The translations under genes and the position numbers were made by a program. Shown one piece after another: positions 8,836 through 17,589 of a stretch of 64,000 nucleotides of DNA; positions within the stretch are counted from its first letter, which is position 1; each line of letters begins with the position of its first letter. The notes under the pieces were generated by a model. It was given only the letters and a program-made list of their open reading frames with translations, searched no databases and was not told the origin of the DNA. Source of the stretch: Massilia sp. NR 4-1 (lineage in GTDB: Bacteria; Pseudomonadota; Gammaproteobacteria; Burkholderiales; Burkholderiaceae_D); contig NZ_CP012201.1 in NCBI RefSeq assembly GCF_001191005.1, forward strand, positions 1-64,000, in the 5' to 3' direction.

Positions 8836-10757
8836 CAGCTATTTGCCTCGCTGGCTGCCGATACCGTAGCCGCCGTAGCTGGAGCGCTTGTTGCCGCCGC
8901 CGTCGCTGCTGCCGTATCCATCACCGTTGCAGCTTCCGGATTTGCATTCGTAGCCGTATTCACGACCGTGGCTATGGTGGCAGTCGTTCCCGTCGTTCCC
9001 GTCGTTGCCGCAGCTGTCGCGATACGCCAGCCTTTGGCGGCCTGGCGCTGGGCCAGGAATTGCGCGTAGAGGCCTTGGCTGGCGCGCAGTTGCGCCGGCG
9101 TGCCTTGTTCGACGACACGTCCCTCATCGAGCACCACGATCTGGTCGGCCATGGCGACGGTGGAGAGTTGATGCGCGATCACGATCAGCGTGTGTTGGCC
9201 GCGCAGACGGGCCAGCGTGTCGGCGATGACCGCCTGGTTTTCTGCGTCGAGTGCGGCGGTGGCTTCGTCCACCAGCAGGATGGGGGCATCCTTGATCAGG
9301 GCGCGGGCGATGGCGATGCGCTGGCGCTCGCCGCCGGATAGGCGCGTCCCGCCTTCGCCCACCAAGGTGTCCAGTCCCTGCGGCAGGCGTTCGATGATCT
9401 CCGCCACGCCAGCCTGGCGCGCCACTTCCATGATCTCGGCATCGCTGGCACCGGGCTCGCCGATGCGGATATTGTCGGCAATACTGCCCGCGAACAGGTA
9501 GTTGTCCTGGAAAATCTGGCTGAGCTGAGCGGCCAGTTGGCTGTGGGATATCTGCCGAACATCGACACCGCCCACCAGCAGGCTGCCCCGGTCCACATCG
9601 AAGAAGCGGGCGATCAGCCGTGCCAGCGTGGTCTTGCCCGAACCCGAGGTGCCGATCAACGCCGTCATGCTGCCAGGAGCAATGCGTAGGCTGACGCCAC
9701 GCAGCACTTCGGGCGCGTCCGGCGTATAGCGGAAAGACACATCGCGCAGTTCAACCGAAGCGTCGCGCGGCGCTTGTGGCGCGGCAGGTTCTGGCAGGGG
9801 CTGGCCGGCATAAATTTCTTCGATCGCTTCGAGCTGGCCACGCGCGCCGCGCAGCACCTCGGCATAGCCGGCCACCTCCAGCAGCGGATCGATGAAGCGG
9901 ACCACCAGCAGCAGCGCCACGATGGCGCCGATCAGGTCTGCGTCGGCCAGGGTGCCGCCCAGGTGCTGATTCATCCACAGCGTGGCGGCGATCAGCAGAG
10001 CGGCGAATACGGCTTGCACAGCCCAGACATTGCAGACCGCCGCCAGTGCCGATTGCCAGATCAGCCGCGTGCCCGATTGGCGCTGCCGTTCAACGGCTTG
10101 TTCGAGGAAGCGCGTGCCGCCGCCTTCGCCATTGAAGGCGCGCAGCACCGACTGGGCCTGGGCGAATTCCACCATGCGCTGACTGGCGTCGGCAAAGTGC
10201 TGGTGGTAGGTTTCATCGGCGCGGCGCGCGATCCGTGCCGTCAGCATGAAGGCACCCGCCAGCAAGGGCAGGGCCGCCAGCGCGATCAGGCCCAGAGGCC
10301 AGTGCAGCGCGAACAACGCCGCCACGATCACCAGCGGCGTCACCACGCCGCAGATCACGGGCGTGAACACATGGGCAGGCAACTGGGCTACGGCCATCAT
10401 GCCTTGGGTGACGATATGGCCAAGGCGGGCAGTGTTCTGCGCGGTGAACCAGCCTACCGGCAGGCGCGCGACATGTTCGCCCAGGCGGTGGCGTCCACCC
10501 TGCAGCACGGCGACGCCGACACGGATGCCAGCCCGCTCCACCTGGCGCCGCCAGGCCCAGCAGATGGCAGTGCCGGTCAGCAGCGCGGCCAGCCAGGGCG
10601 TCGCCCTGGCTGCGTCGCCTGCAAGCAGGAGCCCGAGCGCGGGAGCCAGGGTCGTGATGGTTAGGCCGCATAGCAGGCCATATATGACTGCCAGCCAGAG
10701 GTAGCGGCGCAGGATGGCCACATCCTTGTCCAGCAATTGCATAAAGGTTTTCAGCAT
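8835..10757 (-). CDS. ABC half-transporter (exporter fold) with aberrant C-terminal tail
   Basis: A 640-residue protein with six membrane segments (residues 1-310) and a C-terminal nucleotide-binding domain: Walker A GTSGSGKTT, signature LSGGERQR, Walker B ILLVDEATAALD. Together with the preceding half-transporter it resembles YbtPQ/IrtAB-type pairs that act in siderophore uptake; siderophore export is an alternative. The last 60 residues are an Ala/Thr-only low-complexity tail. In that stretch (8839 to about 9030) the -1 frame has much better codon use (my hand count: about 78% G/C at third positions against about 54%) and encodes a Gly/Asp/Asn-rich tail with Cys and His. A past indel near 9030 is therefore likely. 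Start MLKTF at 10757 overlaps the end of the upstream gene by 7 bases. Confidence 0.85.
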   Translation of the reverse strand: MLKTFMQLLDKDVAILRRYLWLAVIYGLLCGLTITTLAPALGLLLAGDAARATPWLAALLTGTAICWAWRRQVERAGIRVGVAVLQGGRHRLGEHVARLPVGWFTAQNTARLGHIVTQGMMAVAQLPAHVFTPVICGVVTPLVIVAALFALHWPLGLIALAALPLLAGAFMLTARIARRADETYHQHFADASQRMVEFAQAQSVLRAFNGEGGGTRFLEQAVERQRQSGTRLIWQSALAAVCNVWAVQAVFAALLIAATLWMNQHLGGTLADADLIGAIVALLLVVRFIDPLLEVAGYAEVLRGARGQLEAIEEIYAGQPLPEPAAPQAPRDASVELRDVSFRYTPDAPEVLRGVSLRIAPGSMTALIGTSGSGKTTLARLIARFFDVDRGSLLVGGVDVRQISHSQLAAQLSQIFQDNYLFAGSIADNIRIGEPGASDAEIMEVARQAGVAEIIERLPQGLDTLVGEGGTRLSGGERQRIAIARALIKDAPILLVDEATAALDAENQAVIADTLARLRGQHTLIVIAHQLSTVAMADQIVVLDEGRVVEQGTPAQLRASQGLYAQFLAQRQAAKGWRIATAAATTGTTGTTATIATVVNTATNANPEAATVMDTAAATAAATSAPATAATVSAASEANS

Positions 10758-12540
10758 GATGGTCCCTCCGGCTCGGTGGATGTGGCGTAGCCTCCCTGGG
10801 CCCACAGCCGCGCATAACGTCCTTCCTGTGCCAGCAGTTGCGCATGGCTGCCTTGTTCGACGATGACGCCGCCGTCCAGCACGAGGATGCGGTCGGCCTG
10901 CATCACCGTGTCGAGCCGGTGCGCAATCACCAGCAGCGTGCGGCCCTGGGCGAAGCGCGACAGGGCTTCCTGGATTGCCACTTCGTTGCCGGCGTCGGCG
11001 GCGGCCGTCGCTTCGTCGAGGACGAGAATGGGGGGGCGAGCAGCACGGCGCGGGCGATGCTCACGCGCTGCCGCTCGCCGCCGGACAGCTGGGCGTCTTC
11101 GCCCACCACCGAGTCATAGCCGCGCGGCAGGGCCAGGATGGTTTCATGGATATTGGCGGCGCGCGCCGCCGCTTCGATCTCCTGCTGGCTGGCAGCGGGA
11201 CGGCCCAGGGCGATGTTGTCGCGCACGCTGGCATGAATCAGGCGCACTTCCTGTAGCACGAAGCCGATGCGCCGGTAGAGCTGCGTGGTTTCGATCTGGC
11301 GCAGGTCCGCGCCGCCGAGCGTGATGCGGCCCTGGCTCGGATCGAAGAAGCGCAGCAGCAGGCGCGCCAGCGTCGACTTGCCGGCTCCTGAAGGACCGAC
11401 GATGGCCGTCACCGTGCCGGGAGCAAGGGTGAAGCTGATGTCTTTCAGCGCCTGCTGTTCCGCGCCGTAGGCATAGCCCACGTTCTCGAAGCGGACTTCA
11501 TGGCCCTTGGGCAGCGCTTGCTGGCCGGGTGCGGGCGCTGCCAGCACGGGCGTATCCAGCAGTGCCAGCACGCGCTGGGCGGCGCCGGTGGCGCCCTGCA
11601 GATCGTGCAGCAGCGTGTGCAGCAAGAGCACGGGCGCACAGATGCCCGGCGCCACCAGGGCAAACGGCAGCACCTCGGCCGGGGCGATCCAGCCCAGGCT
11701 CGTGAACAGTGCGCCGAAGCCCAGCACCACGCCCAGCACCGTCACCGGCGCGACCAGCGCGTGGGCGTGGGCCATGGCCGCCACCAGCGGGCGCGTGAAA
11801 TCGGCGAAGGACTGGGCGAAGCCGTCGACCGCCGCGCGATAGCCCTCATGCGCCTGGCCGCTGACGCCGAAGGCCTTGACCACGGGGATGCCGTTCACGA
11901 ATTCGACGGTTGCACTGTTGAGGCGTCCGAGGCGTCCGACAAATTCCTGCATATTCGCGCCGCTGGCCTTCATGGCCCGTTGCAGGAACAGGAAGAAGCC
12001 GGGGAAGGGCAGCAGGGCGGCGATGGCCATGCGCCAGTCGAGCGCGAACAGGTAGATGGTCGAGATCAGGATGGCACCCGCGGCGCGGCCCAGCGCTGTG
12101 TAGAAGTGGGCGGTCAGGCTATGCAGCGTGGCGATATCGTCCTGCATCGCCTGCTTGACCTCGCCCGAGGCGCGTTCGGTAAACCAGCCCAGCGGCACTT
12201 GGGCCAGGCGTTGGGCGGCGGCCCGCCGCAGGTAGTGGGTGAGGTGGCCATCGGCCAGGTGGGCCAACAGTTCGCCGGCCGAGACCAGGGCCATGCCGAG
12301 CAGCATGCTGGCCACGCTGGCGATGATGGTGCGCCAGATGGCGTCTTGCGCGGCGCTGCCGCTGTCGGCCAGGAGCGTCGCCGCGATCCGCGCGATGCCG
12401 GCCAAGGGCACCAGCGTGAGCGCGGTGCCTAGCGCTGCCAGGATGGCGGCAGCGATCAAGCGCCCGTGGATGGGCTGCAATACCCGACGGAGCGGGCCGG
12501 GTTCCTTGGACTTGGCCGAAGCCGTGTCATGAGCGCTCAT
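10751..12540 (-). pseudogene. ABC half-transporter (exporter fold), frameshifted in a C7 run
   Basis: Two overlapping frames together encode one half-transporter of about 596 residues. The first frame (from 12540) covers six membrane segments and most of the ATPase domain: Walker A GPSGAGKST, signature LSGGERQR, then IARAVLLAPP. The frame then departs into nonsense. The missing end resumes in the next frame, giving ILVLDEATAAADAGNEVAIQEALSRF (in pieces) and the switch-His segment LLVIAHRLDTV, ending at 10751. The break coincides with seven C on the coding strand (G7 at 11030-11036); eight C would restore the frame. As read, Walker B is lost and the product would be inactive. Either a real loss or phase-variable state, or a homopolymer sequencing error. 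Partner of the next half-transporter gene. Confidence 0.85.
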
Positions 12541-12577
12541 GATGGCATGGCCCTTTTGAAAGAATGGGAAGACAAAT

Positions 12578-12596
12578 CACAATGAGAATCATTTAC
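12578..12596 (-). promoter_or_regulatory. Fur box upstream of the siderophore transport operon
   Basis: AATGAGAATCATT (12581-12593) is a perfect palindrome around a central base and matches the Fur consensus core. It lies about 40 bp before the start of the first ABC half-transporter and also faces the divergent TetR gene. Confidence 0.85.
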
Positions 12597-12696
12597 AAAA
12601 TAAGAAACACTTTGACCTGCCGAACAACCGTGACATCGTGTGAGTGCGGCGCACAGGGTGGGTGTTAAGATCGCGCCTCAAAAAATGCCACACGAT

Positions 12697-12719
12697 TTAG
12701 TTTCATCATACTAAACTAA
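12697..12719 (+). promoter_or_regulatory. Inverted repeat, candidate TetR operator
   Basis: TTAGTTT (12697-12703) and AAACTAA (12713-12719) form a perfect 7-bp inverted repeat with a 9-bp spacer, located 65 bp before the TetR start. The size and dyad are those of a TetR-family operator, and autoregulation is likely. No binding evidence can be drawn from sequence alone. Confidence 0.5.
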
Positions 12720-12784
12720 TTAAAGTGAATGAACAAGACGGACAATTTGTCCGCCTGGCTGCGGCCACCGATCAAGGAACACGC

Positions 12785-13417
12785 ATGAACTCGCCACAAC
12801 AGACGCCGGCGCGCGGACGCCCACGCACCATCACCCGCGAACGCATCGCCGACGCGGGCATCGCGATCGGGCTGCCCCATATCACCTTCGTCGGTGTCGC
12901 CGCCGCGCTGGGGGTTAGCCATATGGCGCTCTACAAGCATGTGGCGAGCCTGGAGGCGCTTAAGCATCTGGTGGCCGAGGAGATTTTCAGCCGCTGGCAG
13001 ATTCCGCGCGCCAGCGCGGCGGAACGCTATGATTTGAAGGACTACCTGATCGCCTTCACCGAGTCGGTCAGGGCGTTCGTCAAAGCCCACCCTGGATTGA
13101 CGCCCTACGTGATCCGCCGCGTGGCCGCCACCCAGCCCATGCTGGACAAGATCGACGAACACCAGAACCATATCGCCACAGCCTATGGCGTATCGAAGGA
13201 GCAGGCGCGCTGGCTGCTGGCGACCGTGGCCTTCCACGGCATCGCCGTGGCCGATACCATGTATTCGGTGGCCGGCCGCGAACCCGTGGTGGAGGCTGAC
13301 CGCGCCGCCGAAGAGGCGGAGATGGAGGCGGAGTTCACCCAGGGCATGCATGCGCTCATCGTCGGCGCGCTGCTTATCCTGGCAGAGGGTTCCCATCCGG
13401 GGTTTTCAAATTCATAA
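12785..13417 (+). CDS. TetR/AcrR family transcriptional regulator
   Basis: A 210-residue regulator. The N-terminal helix-turn-helix is clear: RERIADAGIAIG, then TFVGVAAALGVSHMALYKHVASLEAL. The C-terminal part is the variable ligand domain. Start at 12785 is chosen for the AAGGAA site 6 bases upstream; an in-frame ATG at 12725 would add 20 residues that do not look conserved. Divergent from the siderophore transport operon, with a Fur box and an inverted repeat in between, so it may control that operon in addition to itself. Confidence 0.88.
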   Translation: MNSPQQTPARGRPRTITRERIADAGIAIGLPHITFVGVAAALGVSHMALYKHVASLEALKHLVAEEIFSRWQIPRASAAERYDLKDYLIAFTESVRAFVKAHPGLTPYVIRRVAATQPMLDKIDEHQNHIATAYGVSKEQARWLLATVAFHGIAVADTMYSVAGREPVVEADRAAEEAEMEAEFTQGMHALIVGALLILAEGSHPGFSNS

Positions 13418-13423
13418 AACAAT

Positions 13424-13476
13424 TTGACAACATCGATTACGTCTGTAATCATTCTCTTATCGATTACAAATGTAGA
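13424..13476 (+). promoter_or_regulatory. Promoter with two BlaI-type operators
   Basis: TTGACA (13424-13429) and TAATCA (13446-13451) form a probable sigma-70 promoter with a 16-bp spacer. GATTAC-GTCT-GTAATC (13435-13450) is a perfect dyad covering the spacer and -10. A second site, TACA-AA-TGTA (13465-13474), matches the TACAnnTGTA core of BlaI/MecI operators. Two operators in front of a BlaI gene indicate autorepression. Confidence 0.7.
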
Positions 13477-13484
13477 CGGTTGTC

Positions 13485-13859
13485 ATGGAAGAGAACATCG
13501 CCATTAGCGAAGCGGAGTCGGTAGTCATGAAGGTGCTGTGGGGGCGCCATCTCTTGACGGCGGAGGAAATCGTCGCCGAGCTGCTGGGCCGCCAGGACTG
13601 GCAGGAGTCCACCATCAAGACGCTGCTGAGCCGCCTGCTGAAGAAAGGCGCCATCCGCGCCGAGCAGGAAGGGCGGCGCTATCTGTACGCGCCGGTGCTG
13701 CAGCAGGAAGATTGGCAGCTGTCGGAAAGCACCGGCATGCTGGCGCGCCTGTTCGATGGCCGCGTGGCGCCCCTGGTCGCGCATTTCAGCAAGCACCGTA
13801 AACTTTCCAAGAAAGATATCGCGGAACTGAAACGCCTGATCGATGAGATGGCGCCGTGA
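13485..13859 (+). CDS. BlaI/MecI/CopY family transcriptional repressor
   Basis: A 124-residue winged-helix repressor. The family core is recognisable: ISEAESVVMKVLWGRHLLTAEEIVAEL, then ESTIKTLLSRLLKKGAIRAEQEGRRYLYAPV. The C-terminal part forms the dimerisation and cleavage region. The gene is followed with a one-base TGATG overlap by an M56 membrane peptidase, the classical sensor partner that triggers repressor cleavage. Operators lie directly upstream. There is no beta-lactamase gene nearby, so the regulon is probably something other than beta-lactam resistance. Confidence 0.92.
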   Translation: MEENIAISEAESVVMKVLWGRHLLTAEEIVAELLGRQDWQESTIKTLLSRLLKKGAIRAEQEGRRYLYAPVLQQEDWQLSESTGMLARLFDGRVAPLVAHFSKHRKLSKKDIAELKRLIDEMAP

Positions 13860-15388
13860 TGGCGGCTGCCCTGCAGATCTTGTATGTCCTGACGCTGGCC
13901 TTGAGTGCGGCGCTGCTGCTGGTGTTCGCGCTGCGGCCCCTGCTGCTGTACCGGGGCGGAGCGCCGCTGGCCTATGTCTGCTGGGGGCTGGTGCCGCTGC
14001 TCTTGCTGGCTTGCCTGCTGCCGCATCCGGCCAGCGACGCGGCGACCGGGCAGGCGCGGGCACTGGCCATCGATGCCGACAGTGCCGCCGCGCATGCGGT
14101 GCAATTGATCCGCCATGCGGCCAGCGCGGCACCGGATGCGGGCGGAGCGCCAGTTTGGCTGTTCGGACTTTGGCTGGGCGGCGCATTGGCCATGGCGGCG
14201 GCGCTGGGCTGGCAGCAGGCACGCTTTACGCGCAGTCTTGGCAGTTTGCGGCCAACGGCGCAGCCGGGTGTTTATCTGGCCTGCAGCAGTACGGCGGGAC
14301 CGGCGCTGATAGGCTTGCTGCGCCCGCGCATCGTGCTGCCGGCGGATTTTGCAGAGCGCTATACGGCGCAGGAGCAGCAACTGATCCTGCTGCATGAGGA
14401 CATGCATCGCCAGCGTGGCGACCTGTATGCGAACGTCTTGTGCAGCGTGCTGCAGACGATTTTCTGGTTTCACCCATTGATGCATGTTGCCGCCGGGCGC
14501 TTCCGCTTCGACCAGGAACTGGCTTGCGATCACGCGGTGCTGCATCGTCAACCCCAGGCCCGGCGCAGCTATGCGCAAGCCATTCTGAAAACGCAGCTGG
14601 CGGCAAGCGGCCTGCCGCTGGGCTGCAGCTGGCAATCCCAGCACCCATTGAAAGGACGTCTCATGAGCATGACCAAAAACGCACCACATCGTTTCAGCCG
14701 TATCGGCGCCCGCTGCCTGCTGGTGGCGCTGGCCCTGCCGGCCTGCTACAGCGCCTGGGCGGGAGCCGCCGCCATCGCACCGCAGCCGGCAGCCAATGCT
14801 GCCGGAGCGGCTGCTGCGCCCAAGGCGCAAGAAGCCGTGCCATCGCCGACCAGTTCCAGTGCCGCTGCACCGGCCGCCAAGCGCACTGCGGCAAAGGCGG
14901 CGCCAGCCGCGCTGCCGGCCGGCGCAGCGGCAGCCAATACACCAGGCGGTACGCCAAGCAGCGCGCCAAGCACGGCCGCCATGCCCGTTGCTGCTGCGGC
15001 GCCGGCACCGGCAGCATCGGCCGCGCCAGCCGCCAAGACTGAAGGTAAGGACGAGAAGACTTATCAGCTGGCGGCAACGTACAGTTTTGGCAGCGGCGCC
15101 GAACGCTCCTTCCGCATAGCTGGCCTCGGGATCGGTGCGCAGGACAGCAGTTTTCGTATCGCCTCTGACACCGACACGGAACCCTGCGGTTCGGAGTGGA
15201 GCGTCTCCTTTGTCAATGCCGACACGGCAAGGCTGAGCGGCATCGTTCGCTGCCGTGGCGCGGTGGTCGCGCAGCCTGCCATCACGGTCAAGGTCGGACA
15301 GCCGGGCGCCATCAAGTACCAAGGCGAGGATGCCGATGCCAATTTCCGCCTGTCGGTGCTGGTTACGCCCATGCTGGCGGTGCAGTAA
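13859..15388 (+). CDS. M56 family membrane metallopeptidase (BlaR1/MecR1-like) with unusual periplasmic part
   Basis: A 509-residue protein. Three or four N-terminal membrane segments surround a cytoplasmic zinc-protease domain with HEDMH (His near residue 179), a variant of HExxH, and the downstream ELACDHAVL typical of M56. A further membrane segment lies near residues 275-300 (CLLVALALPACYSAWAGA). It is followed by about 100 residues almost entirely Ala/Pro/Ser/Thr and a C-terminal domain of about 100 residues with two Cys. There is no penicillin-binding sensor domain, so the signal is not a beta-lactam as in BlaR1. ATG at 13859 overlaps the blaI-like stop. Confidence 0.85.
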   Translation: MAAALQILYVLTLALSAALLLVFALRPLLLYRGGAPLAYVCWGLVPLLLLACLLPHPASDAATGQARALAIDADSAAAHAVQLIRHAASAAPDAGGAPVWLFGLWLGGALAMAAALGWQQARFTRSLGSLRPTAQPGVYLACSSTAGPALIGLLRPRIVLPADFAERYTAQEQQLILLHEDMHRQRGDLYANVLCSVLQTIFWFHPLMHVAAGRFRFDQELACDHAVLHRQPQARRSYAQAILKTQLAASGLPLGCSWQSQHPLKGRLMSMTKNAPHRFSRIGARCLLVALALPACYSAWAGAAAIAPQPAANAAGAAAAPKAQEAVPSPTSSSAAAPAAKRTAAKAAPAALPAGAAAANTPGGTPSSAPSTAAMPVAAAAPAPAASAAPAAKTEGKDEKTYQLAATYSFGSGAERSFRIAGLGIGAQDSSFRIASDTDTEPCGSEWSVSFVNADTARLSGIVRCRGAVVAQPAITVKVGQPGAIKYQGEDADANFRLSVLVTPMLAVQ

Positions 15389-15545
15389 GGCTGGGATGGG
15401 CGCCGGCGCAGCGTGTGCGATGGCGCCGGTTTGAGTCCCCCATACGACAGTTTCGCTTCCGTTTTGACCGGTTTCGTCGCAGCGGGGTTGCCAGGCCGGC
15501 AATGGCACGCAACAATGCGGCTTCCGAACCGCAGCGACCCGCCCA

Positions 15546-16634
15546 ATGAACAGCACCGCCTCCGCTTCCGCCAAACCAGGCCGCAGCCGCCTGCACCGCT
15601 TCCTCATCGATGGTTTTTATGTCCTGATCTTCAACTTCGCTTGCGCGGTGATGATCACCTATGTTTTCGGCAATGGCCGCGAGTTTTGGCGCACCCTGCT
15701 GATCTCCAACTGCATAGGCTTGACCGCCTTCACCATGATCGACGGCATACGACTGCTGGCCTGGGGCAATGAGAAAAAGCCGTCATGGCTGAAGTTCATC
15801 CTGGTGCTGGCCCTTGCCATGCCGATCGCCCAGTTCCTGGGGGCGCATCTGGCCGGCTTGCTGTTGGGCGCGAAGCTCGATTATCTGTATTCCCTGCACG
15901 CTGGCCTGATCAATGGCCTGGTATTTACGCTGATGACCACGGTCGCCGCCACGCTCTTCTTCGGCAATCGCGACCGCCTGATGCGGGCCCGCGCCGAAGC
16001 GGCGCTGGAAAAGGCGCGCGTCGAAGCGGTCGAGCGCCAGGCCCTGCAAGCGCAATTGCAGCTGCTGCAGGCGCAGATCGAGCCGCATATGCTGTTCAAC
16101 ACCCTGGCCAATCTGCAAGGACTGATTGCCATCGATCCGGCGCGCGCCCAGCAGATGCTGGACCAGTTGATACGCTATCTGCGCGCCACCTTGCTATCCT
16201 CGCGCGCGCAAAGCACCACGCTGGAGCAGGAATTCGCGCTGATGGATGCTTACCTTGGTCTGATGTCGGTGCGCATGGGCGAGCGCTTGAGCTATGCCTT
16301 CGAACTGCCCGCCGAATTGCAGGCAGCACGGGTGCCGCCCATGCTGCTGCAGCCGCTGGTGGAGAACGCCATCGCCCACGGCCTGGAACCGAAGATCGAG
16401 GGCGGCCATATTGCCGTCAGCGCCCGCATGCAGGCAGGGCGGCTGGAACTGAGCGTGGCCGACAATGGCCGCGGCCCCGACGCCGGCCCTGGCAAGGAAG
16501 GCACCAATGTGGGCTTGTCGAACACGCGTGAACGCTTGCAAGCCCTGTATGGCAATGCCGCCTCGCTGACCTTGGAGGCGGTGGCGCCGGCTGGCGCGCT
16601 TGCCCGCATTCTTCTCCCCATCCAAACCTTTTGA
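15546..16634 (+). CDS. LytS/YehU-type sensor histidine kinase
   Basis: A 362-residue membrane kinase. Four hydrophobic segments fall within residues 20-145, then a coiled linker and a His_kinase domain with QAQIEPHMLFNTLANLQ (phosphoacceptor His near residue 181), followed by a HATPase domain with VENAIAHGLEP and NGRGP. The next gene, 10 bp downstream, encodes a LytTR response regulator, its probable partner. The ligand is unknown because no extracytoplasmic sensor domain is visible. Confidence 0.92.
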   Translation: MNSTASASAKPGRSRLHRFLIDGFYVLIFNFACAVMITYVFGNGREFWRTLLISNCIGLTAFTMIDGIRLLAWGNEKKPSWLKFILVLALAMPIAQFLGAHLAGLLLGAKLDYLYSLHAGLINGLVFTLMTTVAATLFFGNRDRLMRARAEAALEKARVEAVERQALQAQLQLLQAQIEPHMLFNTLANLQGLIAIDPARAQQMLDQLIRYLRATLLSSRAQSTTLEQEFALMDAYLGLMSVRMGERLSYAFELPAELQAARVPPMLLQPLVENAIAHGLEPKIEGGHIAVSARMQAGRLELSVADNGRGPDAGPGKEGTNVGLSNTRERLQALYGNAASLTLEAVAPAGALARILLPIQTF

Positions 16635-16644
16635 TACAAGCACG

Positions 16645-17445
16645 ATGACGACAGCATTGATTGCAGAAGATGAGCCTATCCTGGCCGCGACCCTGGTTCA
16701 GGCCTTGCAGCGCCTGTGGCCCGAACTGGAGATCGTGGCGACCTGCCCGAACGGCGTGGCCGCGCTGGAACAGGCGCTGGCTCTGCGCCCCGACGTACTT
16801 TTCTTCGATATCAAAATGCCCGGAAAAAGCGGGCTGCAAGCGGCTGAGGAATTGAGCGAGCATTGGGATGGCGATCAGCCTTTCCCGCAAATCGTTTTCG
16901 TCACGGCCTATGATGAATACGCGCTGCAAGCCTTCGAGCGCGAGGCCGCCGACTATGTGCTGAAGCCAATCAGCGATGAGCGCCTGGCACGCACCGTGGC
17001 GCGTCTGCGCCAGCGCTTGCAGGCCAAACCGCCCAGCGGCGGCATGGACGATTTGCTGGCCCAGTTGCGCGCGCTGACGGCTGGCCCGGCGGCGCAAGTG
17101 CTGGCGGCACCGGCCGCCGAACGCCTGACCCTGATCCGCGCCGCTGTCGGCAACCAGGTGCGCATGATCCCGGTGCAGGAGGTGGTGTTCTTCGAGGCGC
17201 TGGACAAATACGTCAACGTGGTCACGGCCGATAGCGAAGCTCTGATCCGCACCAGCCTGAAGGAGCTGCTGCCCCAACTGGACAGCCTGCAGTTCTGGCA
17301 AGTCCATCGCGGCACCATCGTCAACTCGGCCTGCGTGGCCAGCGCGGTGCGCGATGAAAGCGGCAAGCTGACGCTGAACCTGCGCAACCGTGACGAGAAG
17401 CTGCGCGTCAGTCCCCTCTACGCCCACCTGTTCCGCCAGATGTGA
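16645..17445 (+). CDS. LytTR-family response regulator
   Basis: A 266-residue regulator. The receiver domain has the acidic pair in IAEDEP, phosphorylated Asp near residue 55 in FFDIKMPGKSG, Thr in VTAYDEYA and Lys in YVLKPI. After a linker, the C-terminal LytTR DNA-binding domain is visible: VQEVVFFEALDKYVNVV and FWQVHRGTIVNSACV. It forms a two-gene operon with the LytS-type kinase. A truncated ABC ATPase gene ends 16 bp downstream on the opposite strand; such ABC exporters are common targets of LytS/LytTR pairs, which is only suggestive here. Confidence 0.93.
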   Translation: MTTALIAEDEPILAATLVQALQRLWPELEIVATCPNGVAALEQALALRPDVLFFDIKMPGKSGLQAAEELSEHWDGDQPFPQIVFVTAYDEYALQAFEREAADYVLKPISDERLARTVARLRQRLQAKPPSGGMDDLLAQLRALTAGPAAQVLAAPAAERLTLIRAAVGNQVRMIPVQEVVFFEALDKYVNVVTADSEALIRTSLKELLPQLDSLQFWQVHRGTIVNSACVASAVRDESGKLTLNLRNRDEKLRVSPLYAHLFRQM

Positions 17446-17460
17446 TTGCGCCGGATGCGA

Positions 17461-17589
17461 TCAGAATCCCGGCTGGGCGCTGAACACGCCCAGGTCCAGG
17501 CCTTTCAGCGCCTGGATGGTATTGCCGCCCAGGGTGAAAGATTTGCTGACATCGTGCAGCGACAGCAGCGGCTCGGCGGCGCGCATCAT
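17461..17589 (-). pseudogene. Stump of an ABC transporter ATPase gene
   Basis: A 42-codon frame starts ATGATG overlapping the stop of the preceding gene and reads EPLLSLHDVSKSFTLGG, then QALKGLDL, which is the usual N-terminus of MacB/LolD-type ATPases up to just before Walker A. It then ends with GVFSAQPGF and a stop. Everything from Walker A onward, and any permease gene, is missing; the LytTR gene follows at once on the other strand. I read it as the remainder of a deleted ABC operon. It is too short to be listed by most gene finders. Confidence 0.7.

Noticed and set aside
13679..15607. 642-codon open frame on the minus strand opposite the BlaI/M56 genes
   Set aside because: Low-complexity Arg/Gln-rich antisense of the Ala/Pro-rich stalk; the plus-strand genes carry the family motifs.
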